A stretch of DNA of 33,239 bases. Source: Herbinix sp. (lineage in GTDB: Bacteria; Bacillota; Clostridia; Lachnospirales; Lachnospiraceae). The notes beneath the pieces were generated by a model. It was not told the DNA's origin. It did not search any database and worked only from the letters and a program-made list of their open reading frames with translations. This document shows positions 1 through 8,540 of the stretch, piece by piece; within the stretch, counting starts at the first letter, position 1, and the number at the start of each line of letters is the position of its first letter. Position numbers and translations under genes: made by a program. The stretch spans positions 1 through 33,239 of the forward strand of contig JAQZBD010000078.1 in assembly GCA_029239235.1 (NCBI GenBank), written 5' to 3'.

Positions 1-786
1 TGGCTCCATATTAATAGAAGTTACAATAGCAGGCGCTACTCGGTAATACTCTTCTACTAATTCTCTGCGATCCGGTTTCTCCAGCATATAGGTATCTCTA
101 AAATTACGGAACGCCCTCAGCTCATAACAATCATCATCTTTTTGCAAAGTATCACAAACTGCTGATGTAATAAAGCATAATCCCCTGCGCTTAAAGCCTG
201 CTAAAAGACGTTCAAACTCGCTCTTTTGGAAGGGATACTTTGGATATGCTTTGATCCAAGTCTCAACCATTGCATCTGCAAAAGGTTCACTAATCTCATA
301 TTTTAAATGACGAACCATTGGCACCAGATATACCGTGAAAAAGAATCGATACTGATCAATCTGTGTAGATTTTGGTACCTTCTTATTACTTTTTGCCGCT
401 ATTCTCTTAGTGATTGTGTCCACTATCGTTTCTGCTAATTCCTCTGCAACCTGCTTACAATTTTCTTCTGATAAAGAAGCATATTGCTCTGCCGCCAGCA
501 GTAATGGCGTACTCTTTCTTTCATAGTCGTTAAAACAATCACTGTATTTATTCATTGAAAACCTGGGCAGCATTGCTTCAAGATCACTAAGCAACTGAGG
601 AATCTCCGCCAGGGATTCTTTATAATTCGCCTCCAGCTTTTGAACGGGCACACCGGTAAGATCCATCTTCTTTTTATCATTAGGATGAAAGCTTTCTCCG
701 CAATACATACAGATGCAATTCTCTAAGTCCTCCGGAACCTGAAGTTCACCATTACATTTCGGACAATTACGTTTTACATATTCCAT
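1..786 (-). CDS. Zinc-ribbon protein with CFI-box C-terminal domain (partial)
   Basis: This frame is open for 262 codons from an ATG at 786 and runs off the left edge, so the C-terminus is missing. GGAG lies 8 bases before the ATG. The N-terminus is a zinc ribbon with C8-x2-C11 and C26-x2-C29. The middle is helical and unrecognised. From about residue 204 the sequence CFITSAVCDTL, followed by CYELRAFRNFRD, matches what I remember of the CFI-box-CTERM domain, a C-terminal module of small Clostridia and Bacteroidetes proteins of unknown function. No signal peptide or membrane segment is visible, so the product is probably cytoplasmic. It is divergent from the restriction endonuclease gene across 233 bp. 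Its function is unknown; proximity to the restriction-modification pair is the only context. Confidence 0.75.
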   Translation of the reverse strand, partial: MEYVKRNCPKCNGELQVPEDLENCICMYCGESFHPNDKKKMDLTGVPVQKLEANYKESLAEIPQLLSDLEAMLPRFSMNKYSDCFNDYERKSTPLLLAAEQYASLSEENCKQVAEELAETIVDTITKRIAAKSNKKVPKSTQIDQYRFFFTVYLVPMVRHLKYEISEPFADAMVETWIKAYPKYPFQKSEFERLLAGFKRRGLCFITSAVCDTLQKDDDCYELRAFRNFRDTYMLEKPDRRELVEEYYRVAPAIVTSINMEP

Positions 787-902
787 GAAATATCTCCATT
801 CCACCGTTTCCACGGTTATATAATAATATTGGATATTCTAAACTCTATAATTTCTCTTAACTATAGGATGCTGTAATCTAATGCTTTTATTTAATTAAAT
901 AC

Positions 903-928
903 TCTTATTTTGTGTTCTTATTTTGTGT
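903..928. repeat. Exact 13-bp tandem repeat upstream of restriction gene
   Basis: The unit TCTTATTTTGTGT occurs twice back to back (903-915 and 916-928), about 13 bp before the putative -35 box of the restriction endonuclease. It could be a regulator-binding site or a slippage product. No protein is known to bind it. Confidence 0.6.
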
Positions 929-941
929 TCCTATAAAATAT

Positions 942-970
942 TTGTATTTTCCTTAACATAATGCTATGAT
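942..970 (+). promoter_or_regulatory. Putative promoter of the restriction endonuclease
   Basis: TTGTAT (942-947), a 17-bp spacer and TATGAT (965-970) form a sigma-A-like promoter. Transcription would start near 977. An ATG at 966 in the same frame as the gene lies inside the -10 box, which supports translation from 1020 instead. Confidence 0.5.
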
Positions 971-1019
971 TTTATTTGAACAGACGGTATCAAGATGTAC
1001 CACAGATAAGGGAGCAGAT

Positions 1020-1823
1020 ATGGAGCAAATTACGCCAATTGAATTATATATAAATAGCCAGAAACAAATAGATACATCACCAACTCCCGTTCCTCCGGCA
1101 GTTACAGAAACTATAGATGAACAAAAGGTGCAAATTATTGAAAATGCACAAACTTTCTTCCGGGAAGAAATCGCTGAAAGCCATAAGCAGAATACAGAGA
1201 AATTAAGGCATCTAAAAGAGTTTAATTTAAACCCTTTCTTAGATAAATATAAAGCCAATTTTTTGACCGGTGATAATTCTGCCATCAGCATGGCCAAAGC
1301 TCTGGTCTATCCTCGAATTTTAGGTACTTCCATCAATACTACTTTTGGAACAAAGCTGCAGAAGTTCTGTAGCTCCGTATTAGAAGGCTATGCCTCTACA
1401 ACCACCGGCATAGATATTGAGTTTATTGATACCATTGATGGAAGGCGCAAATATTGCCAAATTAAAGCCGGTCCTAACACCATTAACAAGGACGATGTGA
1501 AGACCATTGACGATCATTTTCAAGGAATCAAAAAACTTGCCCGAACCAACAACCTCAGTATCGGTTTAAATGATTTGGTGGTAGGTGTTTTCTATGGGCA
1601 GCCTGAGGAATTAAGTACTCATTATAAAAGAATCGAACAAACTTACCCGGTATATGTAGGAAAAGATTTTTGGTATCACCTTACCGGAGATGAGAACTTC
1701 TACAAGGTCTTAACTGACGCAATTGGTGACGTTGCTTCGGAATACGACGGAAGTAAATTGATTGATTCCGTGATTATGGATCTGGCTGCCGAGATCAGTA
1801 AAGAATTTGGAATGGATGTATGA
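1020..1823 (+). CDS. Type II restriction endonuclease, EcoO109I/PmeII-like
   Basis: A 267-residue protein that resembles the EcoO109I/PmeII restriction endonuclease family by overall sequence impression; EcoO109I cuts RGGNCCY. The start at 1020 is chosen because AAGGGAG lies about 5 bases upstream, whereas the in-frame ATG at 966 has no ribosome binding site and overlaps the -10 box. A PD-(D/E)xK-type core is visible around residues 130-150: GIDIEFID supplies the acidic residue (D132 or nearby), and CQIKAG supplies Q147-x-K149 where the canonical motif has E-x-K. Q-x-K variants are known in Mrr-type nucleases. The gene converges with an HTH-bearing C5-methyltransferase at 1962-3248 that should protect host DNA. 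Recognition specificity cannot be read from the sequence. Confidence 0.75.
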   Translation: MEQITPIELYINSQKQIDTSPTPVPPAVTETIDEQKVQIIENAQTFFREEIAESHKQNTEKLRHLKEFNLNPFLDKYKANFLTGDNSAISMAKALVYPRILGTSINTTFGTKLQKFCSSVLEGYASTTTGIDIEFIDTIDGRRKYCQIKAGPNTINKDDVKTIDDHFQGIKKLARTNNLSIGLNDLVVGVFYGQPEELSTHYKRIEQTYPVYVGKDFWYHLTGDENFYKVLTDAIGDVASEYDGSKLIDSVIMDLAAEISKEFGMDV

Positions 1824-1856
1824 TTTTTGCATTGTTCATTAAACTAAGGTTAATTT

Positions 1857-1904
1857 AAAGGGGTATCAAGCTATGATCTTATATCATAATATTGATACCC
1901 CTTT
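1857..1904. terminator. Bidirectional terminator between restriction and methylase genes
   Basis: A 13-bp perfect stem (AAAGGGGTATCAA, 1857-1869, with its complement at 1892-1904) encloses a smaller nested stem (1872-1877 with 1883-1888). A-rich and T-rich ends flank it on both strands, which suits the convergent genes on either side. Confidence 0.75.
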
Positions 1905-1961
1905 TAATTTCGATTCTATAAGCAAATCCTTTTTAAATCCACCTCAAATTCAAATTCTGAA

Positions 1962-3248
1962 TTACTCCATCTGATTCAGCACATGAATCAAAGACAAGCC
2001 GATTGCCTTAGCAAGCTCTACCGGTACTGCGTTACCGATCTGCTTATACTGCTGCCCCATGGAACCGGAAAATTCCCAAGAATCCGGGAAGCTCTGTATT
2101 CTAGCGTATTCTCTAACGGTAAATGGTCTTACCTCTTCCGGATGACAGCGCTCCGTCTGCTTTTGAGCGGGGCTGCAGGTTAGAGTCAAACAAGGCTCCT
2201 CCCAGGAAATCCTTCTGGCCATGCCTGTTCTTCCTCCACCGGAATAGTAGCTCTTTCCCATGTATTCCTTTGCAATATCTACCGGTAGATCTCTCCAATA
2301 GCCACCGGGAGGAATTAAAGTCAATATTTCTTTTTTACGGGCTGGATACTTCTCACCTATGGATTCGGGTACATCCTTTAGTGCATCACGAAGTACCGGC
2401 TTATAATCATAGGGCTTAGGTAATTGGTAGGTAATCTCATAATCATTACGGATGCCTACAATAATGATTCGCTCTCTTTTCTGTGCGACATTATAGTCAT
2501 TCGCCTTTAACAAATGCCAGGACACTTGATAACCCAAGCCTTCATAAATATCAATCATTGTTTGCAGAGTTTTACCGCCATCATCAGCAGCAAGACCTTT
2601 CACATTCTCAGCTAAGAACATCTTGGGCTTTAACTCATTGACGATCTGGGCAAAATAAAAGAACATGGTGCCTCGAACATCATCCAATCCCAGCTTGCGC
2701 CCCGCATAGCTGAAGGCCTGACAGGGATATCCGCCGGATACCATATCGATGTCCATATCCTTTGGGATATAGTTTCGAATTCCTTCTCCTGCTATTTTTA
2801 CAATATCAGCCTCAATTACATTCCATTCCGGACGATTCGTCCTTAAGGTGTCCGCTGCATATTTATCAATTTCAACTAAGCCTCTGGCATGAAAACCTGC
2901 TTGCTCTAAACCAAGAGCAAGGCCTCCTGCACCGGCAAATAATTCAACCGAGTTATATACCTTCTTCGGTTTAACTTCTGTTACCTCAACAAAATCAGTG
3001 ATATGTATATTCGTATTATCTCTTTTTACGGCATTCGTCTGTCTGGGAGACAGAATATCAACCGGAGTCACGTCAAGGGTAGCACAAAGCTTTTGAAAAT
3101 TACTTTTGAAAGGATTCGCAGTGGGTGATAACATAACAGACAACTGATTTTTTGTAATGCCAAGCCTCTGTGCTAATTCGTTCTGAGTACCAATCTTTTT
3201 CTGCCTCATTATATTATGTATCTTTTCTTTATCAATCACGTAGTCCAT
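1962..3248 (-). CDS. C5-cytosine DNA methyltransferase with N-terminal HTH
   Basis: A 428-residue protein that transfers methyl from S-adenosylmethionine to cytosine C5, protecting DNA from the neighbouring endonuclease. Residues 1-65 form an XRE-type helix-turn-helix (QNELAQRLGITKNQLSVML). The catalytic part begins near residue 98: motif I FAGAGG (104-109), motif IV GGYPCQAFS with nucleophile C176, and motif VI ENVKG (214-218). The C-terminus has the motif IX/X region ending QIGNAVP. HTH-methyltransferase fusions such as M.SsoII and M.EcoRII repress their own transcription, so autoregulation is a reasonable inference here, with no separate controller gene visible. The ATG at 3248 has AGGAGGG upstream. 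The gene is convergent with the endonuclease and separated from it by a shared terminator. Confidence 0.93.
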   Translation of the reverse strand: MDYVIDKEKIHNIMRQKKIGTQNELAQRLGITKNQLSVMLSPTANPFKSNFQKLCATLDVTPVDILSPRQTNAVKRDNTNIHITDFVEVTEVKPKKVYNSVELFAGAGGLALGLEQAGFHARGLVEIDKYAADTLRTNRPEWNVIEADIVKIAGEGIRNYIPKDMDIDMVSGGYPCQAFSYAGRKLGLDDVRGTMFFYFAQIVNELKPKMFLAENVKGLAADDGGKTLQTMIDIYEGLGYQVSWHLLKANDYNVAQKRERIIIVGIRNDYEITYQLPKPYDYKPVLRDALKDVPESIGEKYPARKKEILTLIPPGGYWRDLPVDIAKEYMGKSYYSGGGRTGMARRISWEEPCLTLTCSPAQKQTERCHPEEVRPFTVREYARIQSFPDSWEFSGSMGQQYKQIGNAVPVELAKAIGLSLIHVLNQME

Positions 3249-3270
3249 CGAATCCCTCCTACAGGTTATG

Positions 3271-3314
3271 AAAATATATTAACACATAAAACGGGTTTAA
3301 TGCAAACATATTTT
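3271..3314 (-). promoter_or_regulatory. Methyltransferase promoter flanked by an inverted repeat
   Basis: Reading the minus strand, TTGCAT (3305-3300), a 17-bp spacer and TTAATA (3282-3277) form a promoter giving a 5' leader of about 20 nt. The heptamers AAAATAT (3271-3277) and ATATTTT (3308-3314) are inverted around it and could be an operator for the methyltransferase's HTH. The promoter is fairly convincing; the operator role is speculative. Confidence 0.45.
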
Positions 3315-3490
3315 CGTTTTTCTTCATAAATTTTAACAGTCTGGTTAACCTTAGCCCGCCTTCTCATTAAAATATAAGCTGACGTCAAACTATGTCAAGA
3401 TCGAGAAAAATTTTAAAGAACTATTATTAAACTGAAGTTGCCTTTCTAGAAAGAAAAAGCTTCTGATCCCTTAATTTTCATCAGAACCGG

Positions 3491-3519
3491 TTGACAGCTC
3501 CATTTGATAGGAATAAAAT
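3491..3519 (+). promoter_or_regulatory. Putative sigma-A promoter of the nitroreductase
   Basis: A consensus TTGACA (3491-3496), a 17-bp spacer and TAAAAT (3514-3519) are present. Transcription would start near 3526, leaving an untranslated leader of about 138 nt before the TTG start. Confidence 0.6.
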
Positions 3520-3663
3520 TCTCTCATATAAAATGTTCTGGAAAGAACCATACCTTTATAAATTTAAGATGAGGAATTAAATATTAAGAATGGGTAATAT
3601 ATGAAAAATATCAAAACTATATAAATGCATTACCTGTTCTAAGAAAAGAAAGGAGTCATTACA

Positions 3664-4395
3664 TTGAATCTTCTAGAAGCAATCGATCTTCGTCAATCGA
3701 GACGAGCGTATTTACCTCAGCCAATGGACCCTTCTCAATTGACCAAATTAAAATCAGAAATAGAGCATTTTAACAATGAAAGTGGCCTATCCATCCAGCT
3801 AGTGGAGGATGGAAGCGAGGCCTTCTCCGGCTTCAACCTGGGCTATGGTATGTTTCAAGGAGTCCGCAGCTATTTAGCCTTAGTCGGAAAGACTTCAGAT
3901 GAGCATCTAAAAGAAAAAGCGGGCTATTATGGTGAAAAACTGGTACTGGAAGCCACAAAACTGGGTCTTGGTACCTGTTGGGTTGGTGGAACTTTTAACC
4001 GCAACCGCTGTGCCTGCAACCTTCAGGAGGACGAAACTCTGGCTTTGATTATAACCATTGGTGCTATCCCTGCTAAGAAGCCCTTCCGCGAAAATGCCAT
4101 CTATAAACTCGCCCATCGCGGAACGAAATCCCTTGAGCAGCTCTATACCGCTGATGCCCCAGTACCGGACTGGTTTCTAAACGGTATAAAATGTGTACAA
4201 AAAGCTCCGTCTGCTGTTAATCTACAGCCTGTCCTGTTTCATTTTGAAAAGGGTACCGTATGGGCTGAAGTGAAAAACGCTAGCTCCTATCAGCTAGTTG
4301 ATCTCGGTATTGCCAAACTTCATTTTGAACTTGGTGCAGGAAACGGAAGCTTTGAGCGCGGAAACCGTGGAAAGTACAGTATAAACCAGCTCTAG
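3664..4395 (+). CDS. Nitroreductase family protein (TM1586 type)
   Basis: A 243-residue protein starting at TTG, with AAAGGAG 8 bases upstream. It resembles the TM1586-type nitroreductases, FMN-dependent NAD(P)H oxidoreductases with two fused half-domains. The N-terminal LRQSRRAY motif is the usual flavin-phosphate-binding arginine/serine region of the superfamily, GEKLVLEATKLGLGTCWVGG is the central helix typical of nitroreductases, and APSAVNLQPVLF (about 180-191) is the second-half motif. The length fits the family. No signal peptide is seen, so it is probably cytoplasmic. It is a single-gene unit with its own promoter and terminator. The physiological substrate is unknown; nitroaromatic or quinone reduction is only a family-level expectation. 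Confidence 0.85.
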   Translation: MNLLEAIDLRQSRRAYLPQPMDPSQLTKLKSEIEHFNNESGLSIQLVEDGSEAFSGFNLGYGMFQGVRSYLALVGKTSDEHLKEKAGYYGEKLVLEATKLGLGTCWVGGTFNRNRCACNLQEDETLALIITIGAIPAKKPFRENAIYKLAHRGTKSLEQLYTADAPVPDWFLNGIKCVQKAPSAVNLQPVLFHFEKGTVWAEVKNASSYQLVDLGIAKLHFELGAGNGSFERGNRGKYSINQL

Positions 4396-4413
4396 ATACC
4401 ATTTGCTAAGAAT

Positions 4414-4441
4414 AGGCTAGCCAAATAAATTTGGCTAGCCT
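4414..4441. terminator. Hairpin terminator between nitroreductase and HD-GYP genes
   Basis: A 12-bp perfect stem (4414-4425 with 4430-4441, core GGCTAGCC) has a 4-nt loop. It lies 19 bp after the nitroreductase stop and downstream of the convergent HD-GYP gene. The T-tract is modest on both strands. Confidence 0.65.
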
Positions 4442-4504
4442 TATTATCTCTAATACGCATGAATGCGGCAATTGCGTAACCGTGCTATAACATTCGCATC
4501 AAAG

Positions 4505-6505
4505 TTATCCTATTAATTTTTCTTCCGGTCTATACTGATAGGTATTTTCACGATTTGGATGAAATTTTATGTATGCCTCCTCAATCCGATCAAGATTGTT
4601 AAATATTACATCCACCATCCTGGGATCAAAATGCTTTCCCCTTCCCTCTGCGATCATTTCCAGTGAGCTCTCAAGGGAAAACGCCTCCTTATAGGGACGT
4701 TTGCTGGTTAATGCATCAAGCACATCGGCTAAGGCTACTATTCTGGCGCTTACTGGGATTTCATCACCTTTTCTTCCATAGGGGTACCCCGATCCATCCC
4801 ATTTCTCATGGTGTCCTTCCGCAATCTCAATGCCTATTCCAAATAAACTTCTTCCACGCTTAAGCAGATTTTTTTCTGCCGCCCGTAATACATCGGAACC
4901 AAAGAAAACATGCTTTTTCATTTCTTCGAATTCATCCGGCGTCAGCTTCCCGGGCTTCAGCAGTATATTATCTTGAATTCCAACCTTACCAATGTCATGA
5001 AGGGGACAAAAACGCACCAAATCATCAATATACTCCAAGGTGATAACGTCAGAATAGATATTATTCTCATATAAAATCTCAGATATCACTCTGGCATAGT
5101 GGGACATACGATCTAAATGCTCTCCCGTATCCTCATCCCTAGCTTCTGCCAGCTTTGCCAAAGCTAAAATACTGCTATACAGCACATCACTGATAAAGCT
5201 AGTCTGATTTAAGGAAATTGCAATACTATTTGCCAGCATCTTAAGAAAATTCATATGTTCCTCAGTGTATACATTCTTCTGAGTACTGGAAAAAAAGATT
5301 ACACCTACCTCTTCCCCGGAAACAATGAGGGGTAACGTAATTGAGGATCGAATCCCTGCATCCATAATTACTTTGTTATAAAGCTTTATCGGGCTTCCCT
5401 CGCAATATTTCTCCAGATCATTAATAATCCTTGCCTCACCAGATTGTATCAGCTTGCCCAAGCTGGTATCACGAATCATCCAACTTGTTCCCCGGATTCC
5501 TTCCGGCAACCCGATGATAGAACCATCGGAAACTCCATAGGTCGGAATTAATCTTTGTTTATCCTCACTGATTAATCCAATTCCGATATAATTATATGGG
5601 ATATAAGCGGAGAAGGTATTACTGATAAAGTTTAAGGTTTCCATAAAAGAAACATTATTATTGATATTCTCGATCAAGGTAATAAGATGGTTTATTTTAT
5701 GAAACATATTGCTGATTTCAGTAACAATGGGTAGAATCTTTTTTTGCGTTGGATACTTTCTGTCCACCGGATAACTGTGAAGTCCAATTTCTTCAATTCC
5801 TTTATATAGTTGACTAAATGGCCGAACCAGGAAGTATTGAAGCTGATATAAACTAAACAGAGTAGCAACCAATAAGACCGCTATCATTCCATAGAGAAAA
5901 TAGGATCTAACTTTCCCATCATGAATTGATTTTTCAAGAATTTGACCTTCCAACAGGTCACAGCGTTCCAGCAGGTTCATGTTGTTATCATTAATAAAAA
6001 CTACCTCTTCCATAAGCCCTGAGTCAATATGCTCCGCCTGTAGTACCAAGTGGATCGACTGATGAAATTCCGACCACAGACTATCTATTTGCTGCAAATG
6101 ACTTGAGGAATCAAGAATCGATTGACTGATTTCAACCGCTTTTCCTTTGTATGAGATATTATTGTTTTTTAGATCAACAAGATTTCCCTCGAAGGATTCG
6201 CAGATGCTTGATAAGTCCGCTTTTACAGCTTCAATTCTCTGATTCAATTCCTCCTCTGATCGGTATTTTTTGCCGGTATCTTTTGCTAAAAGCAGTCCGT
6301 AAATTCTACTGACATCCTTACTAATCATCTGGGTATACATTTTTTGTTCCCCAAATAAGCTAATCACCAGTTTATCCTCATACTCACGCTGGGAAGTCTG
6401 GTATAGCATATATAAAAATGATAGCAATATCATAAATACTGCAGCTACTGCAATAATGATCCACCGTTTTATTGGCGCCAGTATCTCCGAACGCTTAATC
6501 TTCAT
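4505..6505 (-). CDS. Membrane GAF/HD-GYP cyclic-di-GMP phosphodiesterase
   Basis: A 666-residue sensor enzyme expected to hydrolyse cyclic di-GMP. Membrane segments lie at about 14-36 and 203-228 and bracket an extracytoplasmic helical sensor region of about 165 residues. A GAF domain spans about 285-435, and the HD-GYP domain follows to about 640. The catalytic signatures look complete: LHDIGKVG for the HD metal site, HHEKWDGSGYP for the second histidine pair and GYP loop, and ARIVALADVLDAL. GAGGAG lies before the ATG. The gene begins 16 bp after the pullulanase stop codon, so the two are almost certainly co-transcribed. The signal sensed is unknown. It could link c-di-GMP turnover to alpha-glucan metabolism, which is inference from the operon alone. 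Confidence 0.9.
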   Translation of the reverse strand: MKIKRSEILAPIKRWIIIAVAAVFMILLSFLYMLYQTSQREYEDKLVISLFGEQKMYTQMISKDVSRIYGLLLAKDTGKKYRSEEELNQRIEAVKADLSSICESFEGNLVDLKNNNISYKGKAVEISQSILDSSSHLQQIDSLWSEFHQSIHLVLQAEHIDSGLMEEVVFINDNNMNLLERCDLLEGQILEKSIHDGKVRSYFLYGMIAVLLVATLFSLYQLQYFLVRPFSQLYKGIEEIGLHSYPVDRKYPTQKKILPIVTEISNMFHKINHLITLIENINNNVSFMETLNFISNTFSAYIPYNYIGIGLISEDKQRLIPTYGVSDGSIIGLPEGIRGTSWMIRDTSLGKLIQSGEARIINDLEKYCEGSPIKLYNKVIMDAGIRSSITLPLIVSGEEVGVIFFSSTQKNVYTEEHMNFLKMLANSIAISLNQTSFISDVLYSSILALAKLAEARDEDTGEHLDRMSHYARVISEILYENNIYSDVITLEYIDDLVRFCPLHDIGKVGIQDNILLKPGKLTPDEFEEMKKHVFFGSDVLRAAEKNLLKRGRSLFGIGIEIAEGHHEKWDGSGYPYGRKGDEIPVSARIVALADVLDALTSKRPYKEAFSLESSLEMIAEGRGKHFDPRMVDVIFNNLDRIEEAYIKFHPNRENTYQYRPEEKLIG

Positions 6506-6521
6506 GTACTTCTCCTCTGGT

Positions 6522-8495
6522 TTATCTAACCATAATCATTGCGGATATCGGTTCTACATGTACAACACCACCAGTGTTACTATCTAAAACTTCATTTCCT
6601 GCATATTTCCCTTTTACGTAAACCCTCCAATCGCCGTCCGGTATATGAACCGGCTTCCAGCTATTGTTGGCATTATAGACGACACACACTTCACCCTCTG
6701 TCGGATGTGAGAGGATAAAAGCAATCAAATTGTTGTCCAGCCACTTTAAGAAGCGCAGCCTTGCTTCCACCTCAGCTCTTTTTGTCATTCGCAGCACGCT
6801 ATGTGCTTTACGAAATTCCATTAGCCCCTGGTAGTAATTGATCACTTCCTGGTTCTCTGTTACCAGATCCCACTTTAAACTGTTAACATGATCCGGAGAA
6901 GCGTAACTATTTCCATCAAAACGGGTCTTCTCTTCATTCAGCGGCTTACTTCTTAAAAATTCTTCTCCTGCCTGAAAAAATGGTATTCCCTGACTGGTGA
7001 ATATAATCGCTGCCGATAACAGGTTCATTTTAATCCGATCTTCCCTGTTATTAAAGGGGGTAGAAAGTACTATTTTATCCCAAAGAGTGTAATTATCATG
7101 GGCAGATGCATAATTAACTACCTGTGTTGGCTCTGCTGCCCAGGGATAACTCGTACCCATAACCTTGGAATAGTCTACCCAATCATGATGGGTTGCTGCT
7201 ACAACTCCATATTTAATGGTATCTTCCATTCCCTCTTTTCCAGTAATATAGCCTTTTTCTTCGGAACTAAATACATTTCCCTTGATTCCGTCCCTAAGAT
7301 TATCATTAAAAGCTGCAATACCGATATTAAGATTGCGGATATTATCCTTAACCGCACGTTTATGATATGGCAGCGGAGAGAGACCTCCCGTCCAGCCTTC
7401 TCCATAGATTAAAATACCTTCTTCAACTGAATCTAAGGCTTTTCTTATCTCATTCATGGTTTCAACATCATGAATACCCATGAGATCAAAGCGAAAACCA
7501 TCGATATGATATTCCCTATTCCAATATAGTAGGGAATCTATAATGAATTTTCTCATCATAGCTCGTTCGGAAGCAGTTTCATTGCCGCATCCGGAAGCAT
7601 TAGAGAACTCACCCTCCTCGGTTAATCGATAATAGTACCCTGGAACAATACAATTGAAATTGGAATCTATCCCTTCCTTTGTATGGTTATAAACTACATC
7701 CAGAACAACCCGGATACCGTTTTGATGCAAGGCTTGCACCATTTGCTTAAATTCTCGAATTCTTACTTCTCCATGATAGGGATCTGTAGAATAAGAACCT
7801 TCCGGGACATTATAATTCTGCGGATCATATCCCCAATTGAATTGAGGCACTTGCAACAAGGCTTCATCAACTGTCACATAATCAAAGGCTGGCAATAAAT
7901 GAACATGAGTAATACCCAGCTGCTTTAAATAATCAATACCTGTTGAATCTCCATAAGTATTCTTCGTGCCTGATTCGGTAAAGGCAAGATATTTTCCTTT
8001 GTGAACCATTCCTGAGCTAGGATCAATTGAAAAATCTCTGATATGAAGTTCATAGATGAACGCATCCGTAGGATGTACAAACTCGGGTTTCGTTTCAACA
8101 GTAAACCCAGATGGATTTGTAGAGGATAGATCAATTACCATCCCCCGCTTTCCATTCACTCCTACCGCCTTAGCATATGGATCAACTGCTTCTTTCGTTT
8201 CTTCATCAACTGTTACTGAATAGGTGTAATATACTCCGTTTAAGTTACCTTTGATGGCCGTTGCCCAGGTTCCGCTGGACGCTTTTCTCATGATTATATT
8301 CTGGAACAGATCATCCTGCTCTCCCGTTTTATACAAGTTTATAACTACTTGTTCCGCTGTCGGAGCCCAAACACGGAACCTGGTCTCTTCCTCAGTCCAA
8401 ATCGCTCCAAGATCATCTCCATGATAGGTTCCTGTTAATTCAAACTCTGTCGCCTCAAACCGCATATAATGTTCTAACAATCGTTCTTTTTCCAA
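6522..8495 (-). CDS. pulA: Type I pullulanase (GH13)
   Basis: A 657-residue debranching enzyme that hydrolyses alpha-1,6 links of pullulan, glycogen or amylopectin dextrins. It starts at TTG, with GGAGG 6 bases upstream. A CBM48-like N-terminal domain (about 20-125) precedes the GH13 barrel. The type I pullulanase signature appears as FNWGYDP (219-225). GH13 regions are intact: DVVYNHT (266-272), GFRFDLMGIHD with nucleophile D337, YGEGW with acid/base E366, and YASAHDN (462-468). No signal peptide is present, so it should act in the cytoplasm on internalised dextrins or glycogen. It is the first gene of an operon with the HD-GYP enzyme. The long structured leader upstream and a hairpin around its ribosome binding site suggest RNA-level control. 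Confidence 0.95.
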   Translation of the reverse strand: MEKERLLEHYMRFEATEFELTGTYHGDDLGAIWTEEETRFRVWAPTAEQVVINLYKTGEQDDLFQNIIMRKASSGTWATAIKGNLNGVYYTYSVTVDEETKEAVDPYAKAVGVNGKRGMVIDLSSTNPSGFTVETKPEFVHPTDAFIYELHIRDFSIDPSSGMVHKGKYLAFTESGTKNTYGDSTGIDYLKQLGITHVHLLPAFDYVTVDEALLQVPQFNWGYDPQNYNVPEGSYSTDPYHGEVRIREFKQMVQALHQNGIRVVLDVVYNHTKEGIDSNFNCIVPGYYYRLTEEGEFSNASGCGNETASERAMMRKFIIDSLLYWNREYHIDGFRFDLMGIHDVETMNEIRKALDSVEEGILIYGEGWTGGLSPLPYHKRAVKDNIRNLNIGIAAFNDNLRDGIKGNVFSSEEKGYITGKEGMEDTIKYGVVAATHHDWVDYSKVMGTSYPWAAEPTQVVNYASAHDNYTLWDKIVLSTPFNNREDRIKMNLLSAAIIFTSQGIPFFQAGEEFLRSKPLNEEKTRFDGNSYASPDHVNSLKWDLVTENQEVINYYQGLMEFRKAHSVLRMTKRAEVEARLRFLKWLDNNLIAFILSHPTEGEVCVVYNANNSWKPVHIPDGDWRVYVKGKYAGNEVLDSNTGGVVHVEPISAMIMVR

Positions 8496-8496
8496 A

Positions 8497-8520
8497 AGTA
8501 ACCTCCACCAATGTGTTACT
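8497..8520 (-). promoter_or_regulatory. Hairpin enclosing the pullulanase ribosome binding site
   Basis: On the minus strand AGTAAC (8520-8515) can pair with GTTACT (8502-8497), placing the GGAGG Shine-Dalgarno in the 12-nt loop, just before the TTG start at 8495. This could modulate translation. It is only a 6-bp stem. Confidence 0.4.
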
Positions 8521-8540
8521 GTCTTATACTATGATTAGCC

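Larger units (their letters stand above)
3249..3663. other. 415-bp divergent intergenic region
   Basis: It separates the methyltransferase (minus) from the nitroreductase (plus). It holds a promoter for each gene, a GGTTAACC palindrome at 3343-3350, and AT-rich DNA. I see no credible coding frame with a ribosome binding site. Confidence 0.6.

Noticed and set aside
966..1019. Upstream ATG at 966 for the restriction gene
   Set aside because: No ribosome binding site; it lies in the putative -10 box, and ATG 1020 has AAGGGAG at good spacing.
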